A stretch of 64,000 nt of DNA. Origin: Acidobacteriota bacterium. GTDB lineage: Bacteria > Acidobacteriota > Terriglobia > Acidiferrales > UBA7541. The stretch covers positions 496,001-560,000 of the forward strand of contig JABCZN010000001.1 in the NCBI GenBank assembly GCA_013289665.1, in the 5' to 3' direction. The stretch's first letter is position 1, and every line of letters begins with the position of its first letter. The position numbers and the translations under genes were made by a program. The notes below the pieces were generated by a model. That model was not told where the DNA came from and ran no database searches. It was given only the letters and a program-made list of their open reading frames with translations. Positions 1-8,425 of the stretch are shown piece by piece.

Positions 1-972
1 GGCGTAACGGATACCCTGTTTAGACGCGTGATTCGCGGGCTGGGAAGCTGCGGATTGCTGATGACTGAGTTTACCAGCTCCGAAGGCATCACCCGCAGCG
101 CGAAAAAGACACTGCGCTATCTTTTCTTTGAGGAAGACGAGCATCCCATCGCGGCGCAGCTCTTTGGCGCGAATCCGAAAGTGATGGCGGATGCGGCGCG
201 CATGGTGGAAGACCTCGGCTACGACGCCGTGGACATCAATCTGGGCTGCCCGGCCAAGAAAGTGGTGAAGTGCGGAGGTTCCGGCTTGCTGCGCGAGTTG
301 CCGCTGCTCGGAGAGATTTTCAAGGATGTCCGTGCTGCCGTGAAGATTCCGCTGACCATCAAGCTCCGCGCGGGTTGGGACGAGAACTCGATCGTAGCGG
401 TGGAAGTAGTGAAGATGGCGGAGCAGATTGGCATCGAAGCGGCGGCGATTCATCCGCGCACGCGAGCGCAGGGCTACGCCGGCAAGGCGGACTGGAACAT
501 TATTGCGGCGGTGAAGCAGGCCGTCAGAATTCCAGTGATTGGCAACGGCGATGTGCAGTCGCCGGAGGACGCCGCGCGCCTGGTGAAGGAAACGGGCTGC
601 GATGCGGTGATGATTGGACGCGCGGCGGCCACGAATCCGTGGATTTTCCGGCAAATGGAGCAGTACCGCGCGACGGGGCGCTACGACGTGCCCAGCGAAG
701 AGGACCGCCGACGTTTACTTTCTGGCTACTACCAGAAAATTCTTAACTCAAATCTACCGGACGGCGTGGGCAAAATGAAGCAGTTCGCTTGCTGGTTTAC
801 TCATAGCGTGGGGAACGGCAGCGAGCTTCGACGAATCGTGCATTCGGCGCGCACTCCTCAGGAAGTGGTCGAGAACGTGGAACGCTTCTTCGCGGAAAAG
901 AACGCCGGCAGGGGAACACCAGCCCATGAGCCCAGTCAGCCAGAGCATCGCCCGGAAGAGGTCCGAACGTAG
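1..972 (+). CDS. dusB: tRNA-dihydrouridine synthase, DusB type (5' end outside window)
   Basis: FMN-dependent reduction of uridine to dihydrouridine in tRNA. The reading frame is open from base 1, where it encodes GVTDTLFRRVIRG, the start of the Dus barrel, so the true start lies upstream; the GTG at 28 is internal. Visible family motifs are INLGCPAKKVVK followed by the catalytic Cys in KCGGSGLL, the FMN-contacting KLRAGW, IHPRTRAQGY, GNGDV and IGRAA. The C-terminal helical tRNA-binding domain is present and ends in a Pro/Glu-rich tail. The stop overlaps the next gene by 47 bp, so the two are probably co-transcribed. Identification is firm; DusB rather than another Dus paralogue is inferred from overall resemblance. 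Confidence 0.95.
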   Translation, partial: GVTDTLFRRVIRGLGSCGLLMTEFTSSEGITRSAKKTLRYLFFEEDEHPIAAQLFGANPKVMADAARMVEDLGYDAVDINLGCPAKKVVKCGGSGLLRELPLLGEIFKDVRAAVKIPLTIKLRAGWDENSIVAVEVVKMAEQIGIEAAAIHPRTRAQGYAGKADWNIIAAVKQAVRIPVIGNGDVQSPEDAARLVKETGCDAVMIGRAAATNPWIFRQMEQYRATGRYDVPSEEDRRRLLSGYYQKILNSNLPDGVGKMKQFACWFTHSVGNGSELRRIVHSARTPQEVVENVERFFAEKNAGRGTPAHEPSQPEHRPEEVRT

Positions 973-1288
973 GATTGCGGTCCGCCTGCCATTGCGCGTG
1001 CGCGGCCGCGACGCGCGAGGATTTTCCTTCGAAGAGGATACAGCCAGTGAAAATTTGTGCCGGAGCGGAGCCGCGTTTCGCACGCGGTTCGACGTCGCCA
1101 TCGGCTCAAACCTGGAAATCCGGATCCCCGCACAGGGCGGCGTGCCGCGCCGAGACGGACAGGATTTTGAAACTCAGGGGAAAGTTGTGCATATCAGCGA
1201 GTCTCCGGCGGACGGCGAAAAAGTGGTCGGCGTGCAGTTTGTCGGCCCGCGCTTCCAACGGATGTTTCGCTCCGAATCTGTGTATTAA
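926..1288 (+). CDS. PilZ domain protein (putative c-di-GMP receptor)
   Basis: A 120-residue single-domain PilZ protein. Near the N terminus it has the arginine-rich c-di-GMP motif (RKRSERRIAVR, RxxxR type), followed by the second signature in SENLCRSGAAF ([D/N]xSxxG-like, here N-x-x-x-S-G), and it ends in the beta-barrel strand VVGVQFVGPRF. PilZ proteins bind c-di-GMP and pass the signal on by protein contact. The ATG at 926 is preceded by GGGGAA and lies inside the 3' end of dusB. No partner can be read from the neighbours, but the large pilus locus at 34-51 kb is a plausible distant target. That link is inference. Confidence 0.82.
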   Translation: MSPVSQSIARKRSERRIAVRLPLRVRGRDARGFSFEEDTASENLCRSGAAFRTRFDVAIGSNLEIRIPAQGGVPRRDGQDFETQGKVVHISESPADGEKVVGVQFVGPRFQRMFRSESVY

Positions 1289-1489
1289 GATTTCCTCCGC
1301 GCTAGCAAGAAAAACAATTACAAGCCGTTCAACACTTCAGCTGCGTTGCGATCCTGGGGATATCTGGCGAGGATATCCGAACGGACCCAACACTGTGTCC
1401 TTCTACAGACTGAAAGGTGAGGTCCTTCGGGGCTCAAACTGCGCGCCCTTCAGGATGACAACTTCTTAAAAGATTGAATAAGTACAGAA

Positions 1490-2383
1490 CTAATCCGCTT
1501 CCGGGGAATTTTCGTCGAGCAATTGGCGGTAGGCGTCGCGGCGCGTGATACCGCGTTCCCTGGCGGCGAGCTTCAGGGCTTCCTTGCGGTCCAGCTTCGC
1601 CTGGTGCATCAATTCCTCAACGCGAGCGGCGAGGGATTGCGCCGTGTCCACTTGGGCGCCAGGTGAGCCTGTTTCCGGTGGTCCGAGGATCAAAGTGATT
1701 TCGCCTTTCGCTGCGTGTTCTTCGAGCGATTGCACTAATGCGAACAGCGTGCCGCGGCGAAATTCCTCGTGGATTTTTGTCACTTCGCGCGCCAGGCAGG
1801 CCGGGCGGTCGCCCAGAATCGCCAGTGCATCGGCAATCGTTTCCGCGATGCGATGCGGCGCTTCATAGAGGATGATGGTCCGGTTTTCGATGCGCAGATG
1901 TTCGAGCGCGCGGCGGCGTTCGCTCGAGCGGGCCGGCAGGAATCCCAGGAAAAGAAACTCTTCATTCGGCAGCCCCGACGCGGCAAGCGCCGTGAGCAAC
2001 GCCGAAGCGCCGGGGATGGGAATCACGGGAATCTGGTGGCGGATGGCCAGCGAGACCAGGCGGAAGCCGGGATCGGAAACCAGCGGCATGCCGGCATCGC
2101 TGACCAGCGCTACGCTGGCGCCTTGTTCGATGGCGTGGACAAGTTCCGGCGCGCGCGTAATTTCATTGTGCTCGTGATAGCTGACCAGCGGCTTGTGAAT
2201 ATCGAAATGATTCAGGAGTTTCAGCGTGTGGCGGGTGTCTTCGCAGGCGATCTGGTCCACTTCCTTCAGGATACGCAGGGCCCGCAGGGTGATGTCTTCC
2301 AGATTGCCGATCGGCGTGGCGACGAGATAGAGCGAGCCGCGGTGCGGCGAGAGGGAAGGATCGGCATTAGCGTTGTTCATCAT
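1490..2383 (-). CDS. rsmI: 16S rRNA (cytidine1402-2'-O)-methyltransferase
   Basis: SAM-dependent tetrapyrrole-methylase-fold enzyme that methylates the 2'-O of C1402 in 16S rRNA. Motifs visible in order: SLYLVATPIGNLEDIT, ACEDTRHT, VALVSDAGMPLVSDPG, PIPGASALLTALAASGLP, and the C-terminal REVTKIHEEFRRG block. The length of about 297 residues is normal. Two adjacent ATGs (2383 and 2380) begin the protein just before the conserved region; a TTG at 2401 would extend it. No strong ribosome binding site precedes any of them, so the start is uncertain. The gene stands alone, divergent from the FmdB gene. Confidence 0.95.
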   Translation of the reverse strand: MMNNANADPSLSPHRGSLYLVATPIGNLEDITLRALRILKEVDQIACEDTRHTLKLLNHFDIHKPLVSYHEHNEITRAPELVHAIEQGASVALVSDAGMPLVSDPGFRLVSLAIRHQIPVIPIPGASALLTALAASGLPNEEFLFLGFLPARSSERRRALEHLRIENRTIILYEAPHRIAETIADALAILGDRPACLAREVTKIHEEFRRGTLFALVQSLEEHAAKGEITLILGPPETGSPGAQVDTAQSLAARVEELMHQAKLDRKEALKLAARERGITRRDAYRQLLDENSPEAD

Positions 2384-2446
2384 GGGAAGGAGGCAGGACA
2401 AAGTTTAGCACGCGGGGCAGCGGACATGCGGCTGGAGGGCGCGTGC

Positions 2447-2452
2447 TATAAT
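2447..2452 (+). promoter_or_regulatory. -10 box upstream of the FmdB gene
   Basis: A perfect TATAAT lies 34 bp before the GTG start of the downstream gene. No convincing -35 hexamer sits at 17 bp, so this is only half of a sigma-70 type promoter. It lies in the gap divergent from rsmI. Confidence 0.45.
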
Positions 2453-2485
2453 TGATCGTTTAGAGAACAGGCAGGAGGGGCAACT

Positions 2486-2806
2486 GTGCCACTGTACGAG
2501 TACCAGTGCACGAAGTGCAATCGGCGGACGGAGAAAATCGAGCCCGTGGCCGGGCCGCATTTGAAGAAGTGCCCACATTGCGGCGGGAAAGTGGAGCAGA
2601 CGTTGACGGCACCGGCGATTCAGTTCAAGGGTTCGGGCTGGTATGTGACCGACTACGCCGGGAAGAAGGGCGCGGGAAGCGACAGCGCGCCCACGACGAA
2701 ATCAGAGTCGAGCGAGAGCAAGGATTCCGCGGCGAAGGCGTCGGAATCGAAAGAGCCGTCGGCCAAGGAAAGCAAGGAGAAGAAGCCGGCGAAGAAGAAA
2801 GATTAG
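2486..2806 (+). CDS. FmdB-family zinc ribbon protein
   Basis: A small protein of 106 residues. The N terminus MPLYEYQCTKC and the second pair CPHCGG form the Cys4 zinc ribbon of the FmdB/CxxC_CXXC_SSSS family; QFKGSGWYVTDY is the conserved end of that domain. The last 50 or so residues are a low-complexity Ser/Lys/Glu/Ala tail rich in SKES repeats, likely disordered and strongly basic at the end (KKPAKKKD). Start is GTG, preceded by a strong AGGAGG at 2473-2478. The family is widespread, and no biochemical role is established that I can assign. Probably monocistronic. Confidence 0.9.
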   Translation: MPLYEYQCTKCNRRTEKIEPVAGPHLKKCPHCGGKVEQTLTAPAIQFKGSGWYVTDYAGKKGAGSDSAPTTKSESSESKDSAAKASESKEPSAKESKEKKPAKKKD

Positions 2807-2927
2807 GGGCGGTAGAGTGCGCTTGCGCGAGCAATTGTCAGAGGGTCTTGGGTTGAGGCTCGTCGGGCATCCTCGTCGGAGCCCCACGAATGAGAAGTTA
2901 TATTTTCCTCGGGTATGAAGTTGCGGT

Positions 2928-3851
2928 TTAGAGCTTCAGGGATTTGAGATAGGCGCGGAAGTCGGAGCCGAGTTCGTTGTTTTGCAGGGCGAGTTCGACG
3001 GTGGCTCTCAGGAAGCCGAGTTTGTCTCCCGCATCGTAGGATATTCCCTCATAAATGTAGGCCCACAGTCCCTGTTCCTTGGCGAGCAGGCGCATGGCAT
3101 CGGTGAGCTGAATTTCGCCGCCGGCTCCGGGCTTGGTGCGTTCGAGGCAATCGAAAATCGCTGAGGGCAGGACGTAGCGGCCAGTGATGGCGAGATTGGA
3201 AGGCGCGTCTTCGTCTTTCGGCTTTTCGACGAGGTCGCGGATGCGGAGAAGCCTTTCACCGAACGGCGGTTGCGGAGCCGGTTCGCCTGCAAAGATGCCG
3301 TAGAGATGGGTTTTGTCACGGGGAACTTCCTCGACGGCGATGGCGCCGGTGCCGGTGGCTTCGTAAACGTTGATGAGTTGCCGGGTGGCGGGATTGGGGC
3401 CGGGGATCAGCACGTCGCCCAGAAGCACGGCAAACGGTTCGTCGCCGACCAAATCTTTCGCGACCAGGACGGCGTGACCGAGGCCGAGCGGCTCTTTTTG
3501 CCGGGTGTAGCTGACCTGCACCATATTGCTGATGCGGCGCACCATCTCCGCCTGCTCGTGCTTGCCCTTCTCCTCCAGAAAGCGCTCGAGCAGCGGCGAA
3601 TTATCGAAGTGATCTTCGATGGAATTCTTGCCTTTGCCGGTGACGATGATGATGTGCTCTATGCCGGAGGCGACGCATTCTTCGACGACATATTGAATCT
3701 GCGGCTTGTCCACAACTGTCAGCATTTCCTTGGGTTGCGCCTTGGTGGCGGGCAAGAAGCGCGTGCCGAGGCCTGCGGCGGGCAATACGGCTTTGCGAAC
3801 TTTGCGGTGGGCGGCGGACTTTTGCGGGAACTGCGTTGAGTCTGTCGTCAT
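2928..3851 (-). CDS. galU: UTP-glucose-1-phosphate uridylyltransferase
   Basis: Makes UDP-glucose from UTP and glucose-1-phosphate, supplying cell-envelope sugar synthesis. The N terminus carries the nucleotidyltransferase signature AAGLGTRFLPATK followed by KEMLTVVDKP; further on are VTGKGKNSIEDHFD, FAVLLGDVL, and GEIQLTDAM near the C terminus, all typical of bacterial GalU. The length of 307 residues is normal and the ATG is clear. The gene is monocistronic, with a promoter candidate about 50 bp upstream. Confidence 0.96.
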   Translation of the reverse strand: MTTDSTQFPQKSAAHRKVRKAVLPAAGLGTRFLPATKAQPKEMLTVVDKPQIQYVVEECVASGIEHIIIVTGKGKNSIEDHFDNSPLLERFLEEKGKHEQAEMVRRISNMVQVSYTRQKEPLGLGHAVLVAKDLVGDEPFAVLLGDVLIPGPNPATRQLINVYEATGTGAIAVEEVPRDKTHLYGIFAGEPAPQPPFGERLLRIRDLVEKPKDEDAPSNLAITGRYVLPSAIFDCLERTKPGAGGEIQLTDAMRLLAKEQGLWAYIYEGISYDAGDKLGFLRATVELALQNNELGSDFRAYLKSLKL

Positions 3852-3899
3852 GTTGTCAGTAATCGTTTTAGTTTCAGCAGAACTAGCGGCTTCCTAAGC

Positions 3900-3929
3900 A
3901 CACTAGACGCCAGGCGGGAGTTTTGTCAA
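3900..3929 (-). promoter_or_regulatory. galU: putative sigma-70 promoter of galU
   Basis: On the minus strand a perfect -35 TTGACA (3924-3929) is followed after 18 bp by TAGTGT (3900-3905), a weak -10. It lies about 50 bp upstream of the galU ATG. The -35 is convincing and the -10 is not. Confidence 0.4.
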
Positions 3930-4021
3930 TCAACCGAACTACCTATTCGGCCATTGGGAAAACCGTACTGAAACGATTTCCCGGGTCTGGACCAGGAAAC
4001 AGGGAAGGGAATGGTCGAGGA

Positions 4022-4043
4022 AAATGTCGGCTCGCCGACATTT
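4022..4043. repeat. perfect inverted repeat in a 325-bp gene-free stretch (3852-4176)
   Basis: Arms AAATGTCGGC (4022-4031) and GCCGACATTT (4034-4043) are perfectly complementary around a TC centre. Read on the minus strand the second arm runs into TTTT, so it could terminate transcription of the isomerase-like gene that ends 134 bp away. It could equally be an operator. The rest of the gap holds the galU promoter and nothing else I recognise. Confidence 0.55.
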
Positions 4044-4176
4044 AACGCAACGCCTGAAGGTAATCATTATCTAAATACCGGAACTACATGATTCCCGCAA
4101 CTGGTCCGCATTCAACGCTTACAAAGAAAAGATTTGAATGATTTCCACAGCTGTTCGAACGTTTCCCCGTTTTGGC

Positions 4177-5067
4177 TCAGAAACGCAGTTTCGAGAGGTA
4201 CGCATAGCTCTCAGTAAGGTTCGCGATGGCGTCCTTTGGCTTGTCGTTTTCGACGAAGAAATGCTTGACCCCGGCGTCCTGCGCGGCGGGCAGCAAGACC
4301 TTCCAATCAATCACGCCGCCGCCGATCGGAGTGAAGCCTGCCGCGGCGTCGTCGATCATTTGCTCGGAACTCTTTCCCGGAACGATGGGCGGAATCCTGT
4401 TGAGATCCTTCACGTGGACTTGCGAAAAGCGGCCGGGATATTTTTTGAAATAAGCGATGGGATCCTTTTTAGCGACGGTAATCCAGCAGAGGTCGAGTTC
4501 CATGGTGACGTTTTGGGGATCGGTGGATTCAAGCAGGAAGTCGTAAGGCAACTTGTCGCCGAGATTCTTGTCGGGAAGAAACTCCCAGAAATGATTGTGA
4601 TAACCGAACTGGATCCCCGCCTTGCGGCTGGCTTCACCGGCGTTGTTGAATAGTTCGGCGGCGCGCCTGTAACCGTCGGCAGATGCGCGCTGAGACTCGT
4701 CAATCCAGGGGCATATGATGTATTTGTGGCCGAGAACGTGGGCGGCGTCGATGGCTTGCGGCATACGGTGTTGAACGACGTCGTAGGAGACGTGGACAGA
4801 CGGAGAAGACAAACCGTTCGTATCAAGCATCGCGCGCAAGTCTTTGGAAGAGTAAAGATACGGGTAGCCTGCGAATTCCACTTCCTTATATCCGATGGCC
4901 GCGACTTTCGCGATGGTGCCGGGGACATCGGTTCCCATCATTCCGCGCACGGTGTAAAGCTGCATGCCGATGGAATCGAGCTGATGCGCGGCGGCGAGAC
5001 CGCGGAAGGGAAGCGAAGTCGCGGCTGCAACGACGAGCGAGGATTCAATAAAGGTTCGGCGTTTCAT
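4177..5067 (-). CDS. exported sugar phosphate isomerase/epimerase-like TIM-barrel protein
   Basis: About 296 residues. The N terminus MKRRTFIESSLVVAAATSL combines a twin-arginine-like motif with a hydrophobic stretch ending near RGLAAAHQ, so export is likely. The mature part is a xylose-isomerase-like/AP endonuclease family 2 barrel: GMQLYTVRGMM at the start, KEVEFAGYPY, YHNHFWEF, TMELDLCWIT and QVHVKDLNR supply the metal-binding Glu/His/Asp pattern of the family. Substrate is unknown; such proteins are often annotated as hydroxypyruvate-isomerase-like. I chose the ATG at 5067 over a TTG six bases upstream because it gives a compact Tat-like leader. It appears monocistronic. Confidence 0.82.
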   Translation of the reverse strand: MKRRTFIESSLVVAAATSLPFRGLAAAHQLDSIGMQLYTVRGMMGTDVPGTIAKVAAIGYKEVEFAGYPYLYSSKDLRAMLDTNGLSSPSVHVSYDVVQHRMPQAIDAAHVLGHKYIICPWIDESQRASADGYRRAAELFNNAGEASRKAGIQFGYHNHFWEFLPDKNLGDKLPYDFLLESTDPQNVTMELDLCWITVAKKDPIAYFKKYPGRFSQVHVKDLNRIPPIVPGKSSEQMIDDAAAGFTPIGGGVIDWKVLLPAAQDAGVKHFFVENDKPKDAIANLTESYAYLSKLRF

Positions 5068-5144
5068 GTCCAAGATTTTACACAGATTCAGGCGGCCGCC
5101 AAATAGAAATCGAAATCAAAATCGCGTGTTTTGAGGAACGGGCT

Positions 5145-5164
5145 CGCTCGGCTAAAGCCGAGCG
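5145..5164. repeat. short palindromic intergenic repeat (GGCT-AA-AGCC type)
   Basis: Arms CGCTCGGCT and AGCCGAGCG are perfectly complementary around AA, immediately after the stop codon of the histidine kinase gene (which ends at 5166 on the minus strand). It belongs to a family of similar hairpins at 14029, 24629, 28277, 54310 and 55332. It may act as a terminator for the minus-strand operon. Confidence 0.7.
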
Positions 5165-5165
5165 C

Positions 5166-6590
5166 CTACATGGACTGGTGGATGGGGATGCGGACCTGGA
5201 AGCGCGTCTCGCCGGGGACGGAGTCGAAATTGATGGTGCCGCGCATTTTGCGCACGATGCGCTGGACGGAATCGAGGCCGAGGCCGGTGCCGTCGCCTAC
5301 GCCCTTGGTGGTAAAAAACGGCTCAAAAATGTGGGGCTGGACGTCATCGGGAATTCCGGAACCGTTGTCGATCACTTCCACCAAGACGTAATCACCCTCG
5401 TGGGTGACACGAACGCGCAGCTTGCCTTTTTCCTTCATGGCGTCGGCGGCGTTGTCAATGAGGTTGGTCCAGATCTGGTTCAGCTCGCCGCCGTTGGCGG
5501 TGACTTTCGGAACATCGGGCGAAAACTCGCGGGTAACCACGATACCCTTTTTGAGCTTGTGCTCCATGATCGCCAGAGTGGTCTCGATGCCGCGAACGAT
5601 GTCCACCTCCTGCACGGGAGATTGATCCATGTAGGAATATTCCTTGATGGCTTTCACGAGGGTGGAGATGCGTTTGGTGCTGTGCGCAACTTGACCAACG
5701 ATGCGTTCCATCTCAAGAAGAGTGGCGAACCGCATGAGCGCTGTGGGCAGGGTGGGGCCAGCCGCGACGAGGTACCGCTCAAGATGATCCCGGGTGAGAT
5801 TGGCGTCGACGAGGAGCGGGCTAAGCTTCCAGGCTTCGGGGACGTTATGCGATTCCAGCCAGTTAGTGATGGATTCTTCGCGGTCGCTACGTTCGAGCTG
5901 ATCCTTGAACGCGGGAGGCTGCAGCTCACTGCGGAGTTCGCCTTCGAGCTTCGCGATGGCGGTGCAATTTGCTTCGGAGAGATACGGCAGGGCATCGAGT
6001 CTGCGGAGGCGCGCCAGGCATTCGAGAAGGGCGTCGGAAGCGCGGGCGGCGGCCGCGGCGGGGTTGTTGAGCTCGTGGGCGAGCCCGGCGGAAAGTTTGC
6101 CGAGAGCGGCGAGCTTGTCGCGCTGCTGTTCGCTGCGAGTGACTTCGCGGACGCGGTCGGTGAGAAGGCCAACCAGGCGCTTGCCGAGCGCGGGCATGCG
6201 CTGGAACATTTCTTGAAATAGAGTGGCGGGAAAGAGAAGCAGGTGGACGGGCTCTTCCGCGCGGCCGGTGATGGTGAGATGGGTCATGCGCGAAAAAGGG
6301 AGCAGGCCGGTGACATCGCCCTTCTCCGCAATGAAGACGGGACTGTCTGCGCCCTCGGCCTCGCGGCGCGCGAAGATGCGGCCTTCGAGAAAAATGGACA
6401 TGTATTCCGCGGGAGTGCCTTCTTTATAGACAATTTCACCTGTCGCGAAGCGGGCTTCCTGGCAATTGGAGACGAACCACTCCAGTTGCTCCTGGGAAAG
6501 GTCGGTGAATACGGCAATTTTTCGAACTTCGTCGACCAGCGCCAGCAGATTGCTCGGGGCGACAGGGGAAATCCGCTCTGCGTAGCTCAT
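5166..6590 (-). CDS. cyclic-nucleotide-binding-domain sensor histidine kinase
   Basis: 474 residues with no obvious membrane segment. Residues about 20-140 form a CRP-like cNMP-binding domain (FATGEIVYKEGTPAEYMSIF, LEGRIFARRE, GDVTGLLPFSR). The dimerisation/H-box is GLAHELNNPAAAA with His172, and the C-terminal HATPase domain shows NLIDNAADAM, VIDNGSGIPDD, FEPFFTTKG and GTGLGL. It should autophosphorylate and pass phosphate to a receiver. The obvious partner is the upstream gene, whose stop overlaps this ATG by 4 bp and which starts with a receiver domain. Ligand of the N-terminal domain is unknown. Family assignment is certain; the signal is not. Confidence 0.93.
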   Translation of the reverse strand: MSYAERISPVAPSNLLALVDEVRKIAVFTDLSQEQLEWFVSNCQEARFATGEIVYKEGTPAEYMSIFLEGRIFARREAEGADSPVFIAEKGDVTGLLPFSRMTHLTITGRAEEPVHLLLFPATLFQEMFQRMPALGKRLVGLLTDRVREVTRSEQQRDKLAALGKLSAGLAHELNNPAAAAARASDALLECLARLRRLDALPYLSEANCTAIAKLEGELRSELQPPAFKDQLERSDREESITNWLESHNVPEAWKLSPLLVDANLTRDHLERYLVAAGPTLPTALMRFATLLEMERIVGQVAHSTKRISTLVKAIKEYSYMDQSPVQEVDIVRGIETTLAIMEHKLKKGIVVTREFSPDVPKVTANGGELNQIWTNLIDNAADAMKEKGKLRVRVTHEGDYVLVEVIDNGSGIPDDVQPHIFEPFFTTKGVGDGTGLGLDSVQRIVRKMRGTINFDSVPGETRFQVRIPIHQSM

Positions 6591-8257
6591 GACACCTTCG
6601 CAAGATACTGGTGAACGAACTGAATGGCAACGGCGCCTTCGCCGACCCCGGAGGCGACGCGTTTGACGGAACCGTGACGCACATCGCCGACGACGAAGAT
6701 TCCCGGGACGCTGGATTCGAGCAGCGACGGATCGCGTTCAATGGTCCAGCCTTGCGGGCGCTTGCCGTCGCGCAGGAGGTCGGGCCCGGAGAGAATGAAG
6801 CCGCGTGCGTCGCGCTGCACCAGGTCGCCCAGCCAGTCCGTGCGCGGCAAGGCTCCGATATAGATGAAGAGGCTCCTGGCCGGAACACGGTCGGTAGTTC
6901 TGGTGGTGGAGCAGTGAACAGAAATTTCCTCGAGGTGCTGGTCACCATGGACTTCGGCGACGCTGGTTTGCGGCCAGACTTCGATATTTGGCGTCTTCTT
7001 GATCTGATCGATCAGGTATTGCGACATCGTTGCGGCGAGCGATTCGCGGCGGATCATCATCACTACTTTTTCGGCATAGCCGGCGAAATTGATGCCGGCC
7101 TGTCCGGCGGAATTGGCGCCGCCGACGACGTAAACGGTCTCGCCTTTGCACGCCATGGCTTCGGTGACGCCGCCGCCGTAATAGACGCCCGCGCCGCGGA
7201 GGCGCTCTTCGCCGGGGACGCCGAGGCTGCGCCACTGGACGCCCATGGCGAGAAGCAGGGCGTGGCAGGAGACCTTGCTGCCGTCGGCCATCTCGATAAT
7301 GCGATAGGGACCTTCGATGCGCACGCTTGCTGCTTCTTGCGGGCTGAGAATTTCGACGCCGAAGCGCGTGGCTTGCACGACGGCCCGGCGGGCGAGGTCG
7401 CGTCCACTGAGGCCGGCGGGAAATCCGAGGTAATTTTCGATGCGTGAGCTGAGGCCTGCCTGGCCGCCGGGGGCTTCGCGTTCGATCATGACCGTGCGCA
7501 GGCCTTCGGAAGCGCCGTAGACGGCGGCGGCGAGGCCGGCGGGGCCGCCACCGACGATGGCGAGATCATAAAATTCGACGTCGCTGTGGGTGCGCAAGCC
7601 GATTTTTTTGGCGATGTCGGCGGAAGTAGGTTCGGAAAATTTTGTGCCGTCGGGAAAGATCATCAGCGGCAGGGTTTCGGCCGTGCCGTCGGATTTATGG
7701 AGCGCGGCGGTTGAGTCCGTGGTGCTGGACTGTTCGACATCCACCCACTGATAGGGCAGGTGGTTCTGCGCGAGGAACATGCGGAGCTCATAGGCTTTGG
7801 GCGACCAGCGCGTGCCGAAGAGCTGGATGCCTTCGTAGGGTGGATGATAGGAATCCATGAACTCGTTGAGCATGTCGTCGAGCGCGGGATAGAGATTCTG
7901 GTCGGGCGGATCCCAGGGCTTCAGCAGAAAATAGTGAACGCGAGCGGAGTTGATGGCTTCGATCGCGGCGTTGGTGTCGGCATAAGCGGTAAGCAAAGCG
8001 CGCTTGGCGGCGGGGAAGAGATCCGTCGCCTGAGCGAGGAAACCGACGCCGTCGAGTTCCGGCATGCGTTGATCGGCGAGGAGGAGCGCGACCGCGTCGT
8101 TGCGGGATTTGAGGCGATGGAGGGTATCGAGCGCCTCGTTGGCGGAAGAAGCACGCATGATGCGGTAACGCTCGGAGTAGCGGCTGCGAAGATCGCGCTC
8201 GATGGCCTGGAGGACATCGGGGTCGTCGTCAACGGTGAGGATAACTGGCTTAGCCAT
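6587..8257 (-). CDS. fused response regulator / glutaredoxin-like / thioredoxin-reductase-like flavoprotein
   Basis: 556 residues in three parts. Residues 1-130 are a receiver domain (VDDDP, phospho-acceptor Asp62 in LLADQRMP, Lys in FLLKPW). Residues about 140-215 look like a glutaredoxin fold (GIQLFGTRWSPKAYELRMFL) whose usual CxxC is WSPK. From about 230 it resembles thioredoxin reductase: FAD motif IVGGGPAGLAAAVYGAS, NADPH motif VYVVGGANSAGQA, and GIFVVGDVRHGS. The redox CxxC expected before the NADPH domain is absent; the segment reads GVYYGGGVTEAMACKG. It is therefore unlikely to reduce thioredoxin and may be a phosphorylation-controlled flavoprotein. First gene of a two-gene operon with the kinase. 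Confidence 0.9.
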   Translation of the reverse strand: MAKPVILTVDDDPDVLQAIERDLRSRYSERYRIMRASSANEALDTLHRLKSRNDAVALLLADQRMPELDGVGFLAQATDLFPAAKRALLTAYADTNAAIEAINSARVHYFLLKPWDPPDQNLYPALDDMLNEFMDSYHPPYEGIQLFGTRWSPKAYELRMFLAQNHLPYQWVDVEQSSTTDSTAALHKSDGTAETLPLMIFPDGTKFSEPTSADIAKKIGLRTHSDVEFYDLAIVGGGPAGLAAAVYGASEGLRTVMIEREAPGGQAGLSSRIENYLGFPAGLSGRDLARRAVVQATRFGVEILSPQEAASVRIEGPYRIIEMADGSKVSCHALLLAMGVQWRSLGVPGEERLRGAGVYYGGGVTEAMACKGETVYVVGGANSAGQAGINFAGYAEKVVMMIRRESLAATMSQYLIDQIKKTPNIEVWPQTSVAEVHGDQHLEEISVHCSTTRTTDRVPARSLFIYIGALPRTDWLGDLVQRDARGFILSGPDLLRDGKRPQGWTIERDPSLLESSVPGIFVVGDVRHGSVKRVASGVGEGAVAIQFVHQYLAKVS

Positions 8258-8425
8258 GATCGGGTTCCCTTTGGGGCTTTGGGCTTAATCAAAATATAAG
8301 GCCAAACATACAACCCAGCACAACGAATGCATCGCTCGCAGAAGGCGAGGCTTTCCCGTGATGGATGCTATTGATGACGCGATGGTTATATCCGGTGTTT
8401 GGATGCGGCGGACATAGGGAATGAT

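Noticed and set aside
1289..1489. Possible gene downstream of the PilZ gene
   Set aside because: Overlapping frames have Arg/Ser/Cys-rich random composition and no start signal; only a repeat-like element was seen.
6587..8257. Plain thioredoxin reductase (trxB) annotation
   Set aside because: The redox CxxC is absent and a receiver plus glutaredoxin-like segment is fused, so the simple name would mislead.
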